Assembly: GCA_003439945.1 (NCBI GenBank)
Contig: QVRM01005471.1
Span: forward strand, 1-64,000
DNA length: 64,000 nucleotides
Direction of reading: 5' to 3'
Origin: Dermanyssus gallinae
Lineage: Eukaryota > Arthropoda > Arachnida > Mesostigmata > Dermanyssidae
Below are positions 43,500 to 54,811 of the stretch, piece after piece; positions within the stretch are counted from its first letter, which is position 1, and every line of letters starts with the position of its first letter. The notes beneath the pieces are model-generated. The model did not search any database. It saw only the letters and a program-made list of their open reading frames with translations, and was not told the origin of the DNA. The translations under genes and the position numbers were made by a program.

Positions 43500-45698
43500 T
43501 CGTGATGTTAAGGCTTTTGGCGGAGAACGTTTCAATGCGATTATTAGCCTCGTTGAGAGGCTTAATTACCCGGACTTCGTTTGCATATCTGAATCCTGGC
43601 TTCGCCCCCACTAGGAGCGTCTATACGATATTGAAGGTTACAGGCGTTTTGCTTCTTTGCGTGTTTCTAGGGATGGCGGTGGTGTTGTTGTTGTATACTC
43701 GTATGTTTCCGATTCTATTGAGGAATATGATGTCAATATTTTTTCTTCTCCGGATGAAGCTATTCAGGCGGTACATGTCGTGGCTTGTCGGCGCGGACAT
43801 AACATCTCACTTGTGTCTGTTTATGCGAATAATCGTTCTCGGGCTAACAATCTCATATACATGCTTGGTAAGCTGCTTGGCCCACCTGATGGCGGTCTCA
43901 GAGTTGTTGTTGGCGACACTAACCAAGACACTTTAGATGGTAATTCAAGTGATTATATTTCTGATCTTGCCTCTCTTGGGCTTACTCACATTATTATTGA
44001 AGTTACGCGTCCGATGTCAGTCTCTGCTTTGGATCATGTTTGCATCGATGGTGGTGGCACCCTTCTTAACTACGACGCTTTTGTTATCCCAACGTTACCG
44101 CGCGTTCAGCGAGTACCATCGCAAACGAATAGAAGAGGCTTCTGGTGGTTTTTGGAAATATGTCAATAAGGAAACCGGTCGTTCTCGAAAGACAAATGTT
44201 CCGGAGTCTATCATCGCACCCGACGGCAGTACCGTATACGGTTCCGCTAATGTCTGTTCCGCCCTGGCACAACATTTTGGGACTATTGGTGATCAGACAG
44301 TTGCAGGTCTTCCCCCTCCTCGTGGCAACCTGCATGACTATCTACCTCTCCCTCCAGACGTCTCTTTTCAACTTCAACATATCTCGCCAACTACTGTAAT
44401 TCAAGTAATCAACAAGTGCAAAACCGACCTGAAAGGCGCAGCCACTAGCGTACCTTCCAAAGTCTTGCGCTCAGAGTAATGGATGTCTCGCAATTACTAT
44501 CGATATTAGCAAGGCTTTCGACTGCGTTGATTCAAACATTTTAACCTCAATCCTTCGATCCCTAGGCTTTAATAATAACTGTTGTTTATGGTTTCGGTCA
44601 TATCTTCAGGATCGCGTCATTACCGTTACTGACCAGTCGGCCTCATCCGGTCAGTTCTCTATGCGCCTTGGTATACCTCAGGGATCTGTAATGGGACCTT
44701 TTCTGTTTATACTCTATATCAATATAGCTCTACGGAGCCTTGATAGGTTCTCCGGTATACGTGCGGTATCTTACGCTGATGACTGCACTCTGCTTGTCCC
44801 CTTATCTAAAGATAACCTGCGGGCTGGTTTTGATATGGCGAACGAAACATTAGCAGTCCTCTGTAACGCGTTTTGTAACCTTCGCATGAAGATCAACGCT
44901 ACAAAAACCTTCTCCAGGGGCGACTTAGTAATGGATGACACTCTACTAGAACTGTCTCCAAATATCACCTGTCTGGGATTAGTGTTCAATGAGCGTATGA
45001 CGTGGAATAGCCACGCTAACATACTCCAACATAAATTTGCACCTGCTGTTGCTGCACTTGCCCATCTTCGGCTTCGTGGGCTTCAAGTCCCTATCCTCGT
45101 CTTAGTGTATAAGGCGCTAGTAAAGCCTCACCTCTGCTATTGTAGTGTGGTCTGGGGTGGGACTTACCAGTGTGTCATTGTATCACTTCAATCTCTGCAA
45201 AACAAAGCTATTCGAGCTATATTTGGTCTGCGACCCAGAGAATCAGTCGCCTTCCTGCTCAAAGAACACGGTTGTTTTAGTGTAAAGCAGCTGATATGTT
45301 TTCGAGCTGCCATTTTTGTTTACAAAATCATTAACAATCTTATAGAGGCTAGCGACCTTTTCCAGATTACACTCTCTATTGCTGCACCCTACCCCCTCCG
45401 AAACACACGACCTTACATCGCCATTAATCTTCCGCCATCACGCCTACTTAATGTGGAACACGTCATCACTCATTTATTGTTTGGAATAGAATTCCTGCCC
45501 CCATTGCCACTATTCCTGATTTTTCGGCCTTTAAGAGTAGCCTTAGAAAGTTTGTTTCTTCTTTGTAGTTTTCTATTTTTATTTATTTATTTTTATAAGT
45601 GCTCCCTCTTGTTAACGATTTCATTTAATCTTTATGGATCTTCCTCTAGTAATTTAATTATTTATCATTCAATACCCGCACATTATCTCTGTTTTTGA
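43500..45698 (+). pseudogene. LINE-D ORF2: endonuclease + RT with two internal deletions
   Basis: Endonuclease: CISESWLRPH, GYRRFASLRVSRDGGGVVVV, VVVGDTNQDTLDG and a decayed end. A deletion near 44,090 joins it to the linker (HRKRIEEASGGFWKYVNKET). Another near 44,480 removes the RT fingers. From 44,481 the frame is open to 45,698: motif A ITIDISKAFDCVDSN, motif B LGIPQGSVMGPFLFILYINI, motif C VSYADDCTLLV and thumb CSVVWGG. It falls with the Jockey/CR1 group of APE-type LINEs by motif style. Confidence 0.85.
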
Positions 45699-45977
45699 TA
45701 CTGAATTGTCGTTCTTTTAAAAAGGTTTGTTGTTTATTGAAATAAATTACTATACACGTGTTCTATTGTATTATAAATATTACTACTTCTTTGATTAATG
45801 TACTTTTCTGTTCCTTTCGACGCAACGAGCACAACCCTTCGTTCAAGCCCATGGGCAACCTCCGCAGTACAGAGGCTGTATGCTTTCCAGTGTATTTGCA
45901 AGTACTTATGAATAAAGCTATGTGTTTCATTCATTCATTTATAAATAACCATTGACAGTTTTAATTGTTTAAGTATA

Positions 45978-46080
45978 TCGGTAGTTTGGACGTTTTCAGT
46001 GTCTTGCATCTTTGGTCTGGTCCTGCATGTGTCAGTTCCCACGTATACAATAGGTACATACTGCATGGTTATTACTACCT
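45978..46080 (+). pseudogene. Fragment of LINE-A3 3' coding region
   Basis: About 100 bases matching 61,738-61,840 (GTTTGGACGTTTTC, TTTGGTCTGGTCCTGCATGT, CATGGTTATTACTACCT). It sits between a U remnant and AT-rich sequence. Confidence 0.7.
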
Positions 46081-46177
46081 AGTAGTTTTCTTAGACGTTG
46101 TATAAATAATAAAATTTATTTTAGTAGATGATGACACACCTGATCAAAATTTCTATTGTCTAGGTCAGCTGTTTACC

Positions 46178-46632
46178 AACTTCTGAGCTTAACTTGTGAG
46201 CATCAACTAGATTAACTTTACATTTGGCTAATTAAAGTAAAAGCTTTCTAATTACACTTTGGGTTTGGCTAACATGTTCTTTCTCTCCTGCCGCCACAAA
46301 CCTAATAAAAGTACATACCTAAGCTGAAACCCGGTCGGAGATCCTGGGCAAAGTAAAAGCTTTGCACGCTTTCTACGCAGGATACCTAGTTATCCTCGCA
46401 AAGTCGAACTTCTGAGCTTAACTTGTGAGCAACGACTAGAATAACTTCAAATTTGGCTTATTGTAAAAGCTTTCTAATTACACTTTGGGTTTTGCTAACA
46501 TTTTCTTTCTCTCCTGTCGCTACAAACCTAATAAAATTACATACCTAAGCTGAGACTCTGTCGGAGCTTCTGTGCGAAGCAAAAGCTTCGCACGCCTTCT
46601 ACGCAAAATACCTAGTTATCCTCGCAAAGTCG
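46178..46632. repeat. Two-copy tandem repeat (229 + 226 bp) with conserved hairpins
   Basis: Units start AACTTCTGAGCTTAACTTGT (46,178 and 46,407). Each carries a hairpin around AAAA: GTGCGAAGC-AAAA-GCTTCGCAC in unit 2 (46,572-46,593) and GGGCAAAGT-AAAA-GCTTTGCAC in unit 1 (46,346-46,367). One stem pair changes compensatorily (A50-T63 versus G76-C89 in the last two digits of the coordinates). A second AAAGCTTT-centred stem lies upstream in each unit. No ORF. Its nature is unknown. Confidence 0.8.
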
Positions 46633-46679
46633 CATAAACCTCTGCAGTATTTCCCGAATAAGACAGCCAATCAGTATAA

Positions 46680-47330
46680 AGAAAACAAGCTGACAGTCAA
46701 CGGACTAAAACAAAAGTTATTTGTTTTAGCCGAGGAGGGGCATACGCCACAGCCGACCGCCGCATCAAAATCAGTGGCACTGTATTGGAGATTGTCAGCC
46801 ACTTTCCTTACTTCGGCGTTACATTGACACCACGACTTTCTTTCTGCAGACATATCGAGATAGGATTAGTCACGACAAAGGCGACGGTCGTGTTGTTTTG
46901 ATAACTTCCAGATATCGACTTGAACAAAACTCTAAATATATTCAGGCTGAAACTTGTCTCCATTGTAGGATACGGCATGCCTGCAATAGCACCGTTTCTC
47001 ACAACGAGCGATCTAAAAACTAGACTATTTAGAGGCATTTTATATCAAGCGTGTGTTAGGTCTAAACCTTGATATGGAAGTGAAAAAGCCCCCGCAATAG
47101 ATGAACTACCGCTTAGTGGGGCTCTACTCACAGTATACAGAGAGTTTCAAGAGATACGCAACGTTAAGTTTGCGTCCAATAACTATGTGGACGGACCAGC
47201 GTTTTGCTTGGATAGTTGGAAGAGAGGAGCCCAGAAAACCAAGCACTAGTTTGTCGAGCGACATGGCACGGCTAGCATCATCACATGTGTTTGACTGGAG
47301 AGCGTTTTGAGGTCGGTGTTTGTGTGTGTA
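46680..47330 (+). pseudogene. LINE RT C-terminal relic
   Basis: Translation across frames: ADRRIKISGTVLEIVSHF, YFGVTLTPRLSFCRHIEIG, LNIFRLKLVSIVGYGMPAI and LLTVYREFQEIRNVKF. This corresponds to the post-catalytic thumb of an APE-type LINE RT. A shorter relative lies on the minus strand at about 9,530-9,700. Confidence 0.6.
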
Positions 47331-48071
47331 GATCTCGTAGGGATTGTGATGAGAATTATTTTGATAGATACCATATGCGCCTAAAATAGACACAGCGTCG
47401 CTACAATCACGGACACGCTACATAAACTCAGTGTAGATTTCACTCCACATCTAATGTATACTGCTATCATATTGTAGTTAATAAGTATGTATGAGAAAAT
47501 AGTGCGAGTCCGCATTTGCGGAGAAATATTGGCGTGCTTCACAGGGTTCAATCGTTTTGGGGTACATAGGTATATTTTTCGTCGACTAAATCTTAATACT
47601 TTTGAACTAAACAACCCTTTCGACGCTTCGCTCCGATGATATTTTCAATAAACGATCTACACAGAAAACTGCTTTAAAATAGAAATGTTCTTAAAAAAAA
47701 ACGCAAATTATTTCACCATATTTCATCTGTTATCAGAAATCAATCCTATAATAGGTTTACTGTTCGCTAAGTGTGCCGGTCTCTTTCCCTGCTTCATCAG
47801 AAATCCTAAATAAGGTTACTTACTGCCTGTCGCACTTTTTGTATACGATTCTAGCTAAAGTCAACCATCGAGGTTTCGTTTTTGCTAGTATACAGAAAAC
47901 GCAGAATTTATTGCGGCGCAAAAGTCCTGTCCAGCATAGTAAAAAAACATGTTTTGACACCTAAATAAACCGTATACGAACAACCTTAGTGGGTCTGTCG
48001 CCTCTTAAGTATATCTCGGTATCTAGTTATACAATAATCACTGTCAATGGTTATTTATGAAATTATCGGAT

Positions 48072-48380
48072 TTATTTTATAATTACTACTTTTAGTAACA
48101 AACTATCTTGTATTTGATCGACATAGTGGCTATCGGAGCCAGGGTGATCGACACCTTCAGCCCTCTCGACTTCCTTGTAAGCTTTTCTATTCTTCTGGGC
48201 TATGATAAGATACTCGTCGTAATAGGCCATCGGCACGAAGATGAACAGGGTGATCTGTAGTACCACGTCGATAGCCTGGTTTGCTACGGAAATAAACCGT
48301 TTGTTACGTGACCTTGTCTTTGTTGCTTCTCCACGATCCTGTGCTTTTTGTAGGTACGCCAATAGCAAATAATCGTTCAA
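48072..48380 (-). pseudogene. U-repeat ORF, C-terminal portion (102 open codons)
   Basis: Reads LLAYLQKAQDRGEATKTRSR, NKRFISVANQAIDVVLQITL, YDEYLIIAQKNRKAYKEVER and then a shortened acidic end. Compared with 30,713-31,099 many changes keep the frame. Its N-terminal half is deleted. Confidence 0.5.
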
Positions 48381-49082
48381 GCTAGATTATCCTGACTCTC
48401 ATGTGCTGTTCCTTTGAAATGTTCGTAACATTTATGCCCAATGGGCGTGTTTCACAGGGCTCAATCGCTTTTGGGTATATAGGTATATTTTTTTATTTCT
48501 CGTTGACGAAATCTTAAAAATCTTGAACGAAACAACCCTCTCGACGCTTCACTTCGATAATATGCTTAATAAACAATCTACATGAGAAACTGTTTCAATT
48601 TACAAATGAGGAATGCTCTTAAACAAACTCAGACTATCTCACCTATATCACAGTATATACCTGTGATCAGAAATTGATCCTACAATAAGTTTAGCCAGAA
48701 TCTGCTGAGAGTGCCGATGTGCCATCTGCTTTGCCTGTCCCATCATATTTAGACAAGAGCTGCCTGTCACATATTTTATATAAGATTTTGGCTAAAGTCA
48801 ATCATCGGGGTTTCGTCTGCCGGTATACAGAAAACGAAGCGATAATTTTGGCGCAAAAATAGTGTAGAGCGTAGTAAAAGAAAACATGAATATTACCTAA
48901 ATTAAACATGTATACAACCGCAGAGTTTACGCAGGATCTCGGCGCGTTTGTCGCCCTTAAGTAGATCTCAATATCTAGTTAGACAATAATCACTGCCAAC
49001 GGTTATTTATGAAATAATCGGTTTTATTTTATGTCAACTACTTTTAATAACAAATCAATGGACATCGTCGCCATTCAGTCAT

Positions 49083-49510
49083 TCAGAAGTCAGAGTTATC
49101 GACATCGTCGTCATCAAAGTCAAGGTGGTCAGCATTGGCGGCCCTCTCAACTTGCTTGTGGTATCTTATATTCTTCTGGGCCCTGACTGTTTTTTGCTGT
49201 GTGAAGGGCATGGCGATCTGTAGGACAACGGCGATAGCTTGGTCGTCCATGGAAATGATTCGCTTCCTCGCCTTTGTCCCTTTTTGACGATCCTGTGTAT
49301 TTTGTAGATACGCCAACACTGATCAGTGTTTGTGATCAGTGGAAAAGAGATCATCATGGTGAAGTACACCACATGATTCTCGTAGAATAGCGTCCGTTCT
49401 TCTGCATTAGGCTGCTCTGCGTGTTCATTACTCATTGATGAACACGGATGCAGGCACATCACGAAACCTAGCTGCAGCAAAACGCATGTGTTAGAACGAC
49501 TACACTTCAT
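49083..49510 (-). pseudogene. U-repeat ORF with intact start, one frameshift
   Basis: ATG at 49,510 gives MKCSRSNTCVLLQLGFVMCL with a signal-peptide-like Leu-rich core and a likely end near CSSM. ERTLFYENHVVYFTMMISFP follows. A deletion after PLITNT shifts the frame, and the original frame resumes as LAYLQNTQDRQKGTKARKRI, DDQAIAVVLQIAMPF and an Asp-rich end (stop near 49,083). Best-preserved N-terminus of the family here. Confidence 0.55.
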
Positions 49511-49600
49511 TGTTGCGGAGTCAAACGTAACTCAGAGTAATCATTTTTGTTAGATCGGACATGCGTTTCTATAGCAGAGCTTCAACTTTCTTTCGTTACA

Positions 49601-50000
49601 AGTGCGTTTCATTAATAACATGTGCGATGACCATAACTTCATTTGTTTTTCCGTAAGGCTAATGCCCGTGTACGGTTTTGCACTGATACATACAAGCATC
49701 ATCGTCAAAGGAAGAAAATATTGTGTGTAAAGACACGTACCTCGCATGTTTCTACCTAAATATACCTATGAATGCCAAAATTGTGACACATAATTAATTT
49801 GTCAGAAGTCTCATATTTTGCAAACCCCAATAATAGATAAATAAAAACATATTTTTTGTACTTATTTTATATATCTAGTGTGTAATGATACGTTTTTTTT
49901 TTCAAATGTGCAACATTTGCTCTTCATAATCATATGACAATTTGCAATGTGCTAACAAACAACATCTAGTTTCATTTTGTCAGCTGAGCTTAGCAATACT
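49601..50000. other. No gene recognised
   Basis: AT-rich sequence between the U leader and the 3' end of LINE-F. A 65-codon minus-strand frame at 49,550-49,747 has no recognisable content. Confidence 0.4.
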
Positions 50001-50049
50001 TTACCTAGTTAGTTTAGTGCATGTTTAGAAGCGTACACATGCTTCTGCA

Positions 50050-52560
50050 CACGTGGCCCACGTGCATCGGCAGTTTGGGTATCTCTTTCTTTTCACACAC
50101 ACATACATTCATGCCTCCCGCTAATAATTCATCCGTATACGGCAGCAGCAGCACCATCGTCGCCGTGGCAGCGGCGGTGGTCGCCAGGAGTTTCTATTCG
50201 AAGAGAGAGATTATGTCAGTGTCACTTAGCGTTGCGATGTGCTTTCGTATGGCGAGCCTTAACAGTCGGCGGCTTTAATTTGGTGGTTGACGGATGTGTA
50301 TGGGACAGGTGTTTAATAGTTTTATGAAGTGGTGACTCGCTGTTCGGCGCACTGTTTCGGTTCGTCTGTATTCTATGTTAATTTTGTCATTTTGCCGTCC
50401 TCTCGTTGGATAGCTGTGTTAAGGTCTATTTTTGTTTTGAATTTCACTCCCGGTTTCTGTTTCTTTAAAATTGAAGACAAAAAGTACGGATTCGGCGTAG
50501 AGTTGAAGAAAAATAATTATTTTAAGTGTTTGCGTCAGGGAAGCTGCACTAGTTATGGCGCTAACTCCGGCGATTAGTCGCACCGCTTTTCTCTGCAAGA
50601 TCATCAACGGTTTCACTATAGTAGAAAAGATTCCACCAAACACGACGATTGCATATCTAAAATAGGCATTAATGAGTGCTTTATATAATTCTAGTTTGAA
50701 TTTTGTCGTTGCAGACGAACGTATTAGACTGCGGACAGCAATGCCTTTTCGGATTTTGCGGGCGGTGTAGTCTACGTTTGAGTTTCATGTTAAATTACTG
50801 CTTATTTTCACTCCAAGATGTTAAATTGTGTCAATTTTCTGTATAAATAGGCAGTTGCATTTGTGTTTGGTATATGATTATGTAGTTGGATTTTGTCAGG
50901 TACGGCCGGGTTGCTGCAACTTTTTAATTCAAAGTATATATATTGTGTCTTGTTGCGGTACATTACAAGCCCGTTTGTTTTCATCCAGTTTCCTACATGC
51001 CTCAGCCCATGTATAACATGGTGTCGGTCGTGTTAAAGGTTTTGTCTATATACGAGTGCAGTGTCGTCTGCGAACGTGTATTTGGTTGATCCGTCGTGTA
51101 AATGGCAAATATCATTTCAGTACAGTATGTATAGTAGTGGCCCGATCACGCTTCCCTGGGGGACTCCGAAAGGTCTTAGATCTACCTCTACAGAATTATT
51201 ATTATATGAATATGTTTATTTCCTGCAGTGAAGATACGTGGCGATTACGTTTAATGCTCTCGAAGTGATTTCCATATTTGACATCTTTTTTTAGGAGACA
51301 TTGTGCGGTAAGGTATCAAATGCAAGTGAAAGATCGAGAAATACTTCCACTGGTCGGTTTCCTTTGTCTACTTCCGAAGCTATCATTTCCTGTATTGCTA
51401 TTAGTGCTGATTCTACACTCTTGCCAGTTCTAAAGCCGAACTGGTTTTTGTGTAATATGTTGTTTTCATGCAGGTGCTGTTGTATCCGCTTGGCTATTAG
51501 TTTCTCAATTAACTTACCAATAGTGTTTAATAGAGATAGGGGTCTAAAGTTGTCGATATCTTGTTTGTGTACGAGCACCAATTCCGATCGCCTTAAGGCC
51601 ATTGGAAATTGCCCTTGTGGGAATATAGCGTTTGTTGTCTCGTTTTGTTGTTTAATGATGTTGTTTGTTACATAGTCGTATCCTGGTGCCTTATCAATAA
51701 CTCGCCAGTCTTTTTCTTGTCCCCAACAAACTTTGCCTTAAAGTAGGCATCCATTGCGTGTCTTAGTTGTGACTTAATGTGGTTTCTAAGCCGGCTGTGT
51801 TCCTGTCTTAGGCCTGGGTTTATTTTAGTTCTTTCGAAAACAACGCCTCTTTCTCACATTTTTTAGTATGCCTGATGTTATCTACGGCTTGAGGACGGCC
51901 TTTTTTGCGCGTGTATGACCTTCTTTTGTATAGTATGTGGCTTTTTGCTGGCATGTATGTTGTGAGGCCTGGATGATCTTACAGATTGCTTCTGGGTTCT
52001 GTTCATGACCTAATAAATCGATAACTTTATTTTCCGTACATCATTAGCAAATTTCTTGCTGTTTATGGATTTGGATAGTGTCCTGTTTTTTTTTTGTTTA
52101 AATGTGGTTGGTGTTATGGATAGCGTTAGCAGAATAGCACGGTGATCAGACACACTTCTAACCCGTAACCCTTGTGTGGTCTGTTTTTTGTAGTACAAAA
52201 CCTTCTTCTGACAGGGTGTCCATGTACACGTAGCTCATTTCTAATAATTTGCTAATATCAATGTTCGAATCTGTAAGAATTATTATGTTTTGTGAATTGT
52301 CTGAATGGCACATCATTTGTAGTTCTTGAATTAACAGTTCTGGTGACGAAAGGTTTTTGTTGAGTGATCTGTAGATACCTATTACTAGTAATGTTGTGTC
52401 TATTATTGTTATTTTCACTGAGCATATGTGTGCGTTTTGCATTTGTACTGCTACCTGTGTCGTATCGTATTTGTCGTTTATAAATAATGCGACGCCTCCT
52501 GCTCTGCTTTTGCTCTCAGTGGAAAAAAGCTCTTGTAACCATCTATATGTATGCTATTAA
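50050..52560 (-). pseudogene. LINE-F ORF2: endonuclease + reverse transcriptase, decayed
   Basis: Endonuclease: QNAHICSVKITIIDTTLLVI, GIYRSLNKNLSS, IIILTDSNIDISKLLE (at the GDFN position) and SVSDHRAILLT (SDH motif). RT: DIDNFRPLSLLNTIGKLIEK, FGFRTGKSVESALIAIQEMI and motif A VEVFLDLSLAFDTLPHN. In other frames come motif B FGVPQGSVIGPLLY and motif C YTFADDTALVY. Thumb: GGIFSTIVKPLMILQRKAVR. There are multiple stops and frameshifts. Confidence 0.8.
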
Positions 52561-53488
52561 GGTATTAAGGTAGTCCTCTCTCCCCCAGGTATCCGTGAGG
52601 ACCATCGCATCGTGTGCTGTTTTCGTTGACAACATTCCCAGGAGGAGGTCGAGATTCGCTGAAATACTTCTGATACTCAAACTCTAAATTTTTACTACCT
52701 TCCTTATTTATACCTACTTTATTATTGAACGAATATTGTTGACATGTAATGTTTTCTTCCATGCATGTGCCATCATCCCCGAATATGTAATTATATCAAG
52801 TTGTCGGAACGTAAATACATTCACTTGAGAAAAAAAGAAGATATGTATTGTCATAGATCTTACGTCTCTGTAATAGTCTGTCGTGGTGCTTAGTTTCTCA
52901 GCATTTAATCTCTTGGGGTCTGAATTTTTTTTGTAGGTGTGGTTTTAAGTGGTCTTATTCTCCGTTTTTCTCTGCAGTTGTGTTTTCCCGTTTTTTTTCT
53001 AAATCATGCGTGTAATCTCCAGTGATTTAATCCAGCCAGTGATTTAATCTGCGTCTCCTCTCCAGACTCATATTTAATATAGACAGAGCAGTTGTGTATA
53101 TTATATTTGCTCTTAAGTTTATTGCATGCCATTTTTAGTTGGTATAGTTGCGGGACGATGTTAGAGCTGGCTGTGGTGGTGTTTTGAGCTGTTCCGCTAC
53201 TACTGCTGCCGCCGGTGGATTCATTGTTGTTGTTTAAGGTTCCTGGTGCGGTTTGATAGACCCCGCTGTCGGTAAGTGGTCTGGCCCTGTCTCCAATTCA
53301 GTTTATGAATTTGCGGACATTTTCTTCAGTGTCGAGGGTGGCCACTATGGCGCTGTTGGCTTTTACGTAGCTTCTCCTCTTCGCCTCTACTAATGAAATG
53401 TTGTCAACACCAGCAACACTGATCAGCTGTTTGATTAGGCTAGCAGTCGTGGCGGACGACTTCTTGGCGGGACCAGGGATGTTATGTA

Positions 53489-54811
53489 CGAGGTGTGTTC
53501 AATCGTTATCGCGACCTTTGAATTTTCGCGGGTTACGTATATTCGAATTTCGATTTTTTTTGTGGCGTTATGTTGGTACTCATGTCTCTCACTTATGCCG
53601 ACAAGCTCGGCCATTTTGAATGTTCACTTAATTGTTGACAGCTGCTTTGCTTGCACGTGTTTTGGATCGTCTTCGATTTTTACCTATTCAAAAAAATGGA
53701 TCAAAGAACCTGTATCAAATTTTGTGTGAAAAACGAAATTAAGTGCGCGGATGCATTCCGAATGTTGACTGTGGCATACGGAGAAGCTACCTTGGACCGA
53801 AGCAACGTTTATCGGTGGTACAAAATGTTCTCAGAAGGCCGAGAAGATGTGAACGACGAAGAGCGTGCCGGACGCCCGAGCACTTCAACAACAGACGAAA
53901 AAATTAATGAAGTGGAGAAAATGGTATTGGCCAATCGTCGAATCACCGTTAGAGAAGTTGCTGAGGACCTAAACATATCGATTGGCTCGTGCCACTCGAT
54001 TTTTATCAATGATTTGAGCATGAGACGGGTCGCCGCGAAATTCGTACCAAAATTGCTCAATTGCGACCAAAAACAGCATCGCATGAACATTGCTAATGAG
54101 ATGTTGGACTCTGTCCGCGACGACCCAAATTTGCTCCAGAGGGTCATAACTGGTGACGAATCGTGGGTTTATGGTTATGACGTGGAAACCAAAGCTCAAT
54201 CATCTCAATGGAAGCTGCCGCACGAACCAAGACCGAAAAAAGCGCGCCAAGTTCGGTCGAATGTGAAAGTTTTGCTGACAGTTTTCTTCGATTGCAGGGG
54301 CGTGGTGCATCATGAGTTCTTGCCACAGGGTAGAACGGTCAATAAGGAATATTACCTGCAAGTTATGCGCAATTTGCGCGAAGCAATCCGCCAGAAACGC
54401 CCGGATTTGTGGAAGAACAAAAATTGGCTTTTGCACCACGATGACGCCCCTGCTCACACATCGTTGCTTGTGCGCGAGTTTTTGGCCAAAAACAACACAC
54501 TAATGATGCCGCAGCCACCGTATTCCCCAGATCTGGCCCCCTGTGACCTTTTCTTGTTCCCTAAACTGAAGAGGCCCATGAAAGGACGACGTTACGCTAC
54601 GCTTGACGAGATAAAGACGGCATCGAAGGAGGAGCTGAACAAGATAAAAAAAAATGTTTTTTTGAAGTGCTTCGAAGATTGGAAAAACCGTTGGCACAAG
54701 TGTATAATATCTCATGGGGATTACTTTAAAGGGGACAAAATAGATATTCATGAATAAATGAATAATTTTTGAAAAAACACAAAAGTCGCGATAACGATTG
54801 AACAGCATATG
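53489..54811 (+). mobile_element. Complete mariner element (1,323 bp)
   Basis: Flanked by TA on both sides (53,487-53,488 and 54,812-54,813). The terminal inverted repeats share GTTCAATCGTTATCGCGAC; the outer eight bases differ between ends (CGAGGTGT and CATATGCT). The length and single-ORF structure are standard for the family. It is inserted in LINE-F ORF1. Confidence 0.93.
53696..54757 (+). CDS. mariner transposase, uninterrupted 353 codons
   Basis: Cut-and-paste transposase acting in the nucleus on the element's own inverted repeats. Start chosen at 53,696 (MDQRTCIKFCVKNEIKCADA), the conserved N-terminus; an in-frame upstream Met at 53,651 would add 15 residues. An N-terminal paired HTH domain (DRSNVYRWYKMFSEGR, RAGRPSTSTTDEKINE, REVAEDLNISIGSCHSIF) is followed by the catalytic D,D34D domain. 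The first Asp is in VITGDESWVYGYDVETKAQS, the second in WLLHHDDAPAHTS, the third in YSPDLAPCDLFLFPKLKRPM. The WVPHEL-type linker position reads RRVAAKFVPKLLNCDQ. The length is normal and I see no disabling change, though activity cannot be judged from sequence. Confidence 0.93.
   Translation: MDQRTCIKFCVKNEIKCADAFRMLTVAYGEATLDRSNVYRWYKMFSEGREDVNDEERAGRPSTSTTDEKINEVEKMVLANRRITVREVAEDLNISIGSCHSIFINDLSMRRVAAKFVPKLLNCDQKQHRMNIANEMLDSVRDDPNLLQRVITGDESWVYGYDVETKAQSSQWKLPHEPRPKKARQVRSNVKVLLTVFFDCRGVVHHEFLPQGRTVNKEYYLQVMRNLREAIRQKRPDLWKNKNWLLHHDDAPAHTSLLVREFLAKNNTLMMPQPPYSPDLAPCDLFLFPKLKRPMKGRRYATLDEIKTASKEELNKIKKNVFLKCFEDWKNRWHKCIISHGDYFKGDKIDIHE

Larger units (their letters stand above)
42135..45940 (+). 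mobile_element. LINE-D: plus-strand LINE with ORF1 and deleted ORF2, inserted in repeat U
   Basis: U tail sequence lies on both sides (AATGATTTCATAA before, ATAAATAACCATTGACAG after). It has a 5' leader, ORF1, then ORF2 with internal deletions. The 3' end carries AATAAA and a short CATT-repeat tail, as in CR1/L2-like LINEs. The target duplication is unclear. Confidence 0.8.
47490..49600 (-). repeat. Repeat U, copy d: two head-to-tail units on the minus strand
   Basis: Read leftward from 49,600: leader with a GCTATAGAAACGC TATA-like site, full ORF position (49,510), 3' tail (to about 48,395), then a second partial unit with ORF C-terminal part (48,380-48,072) and tail to about 47,500. The junction between the units matches the one at about 19,955 on the plus strand, so the dimer is a recurring composite. 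Confidence 0.7.

Noticed and set aside
46178..46632. CRISPR-like array
   Set aside because: Only two long tandem units without spacers, in a eukaryotic context.
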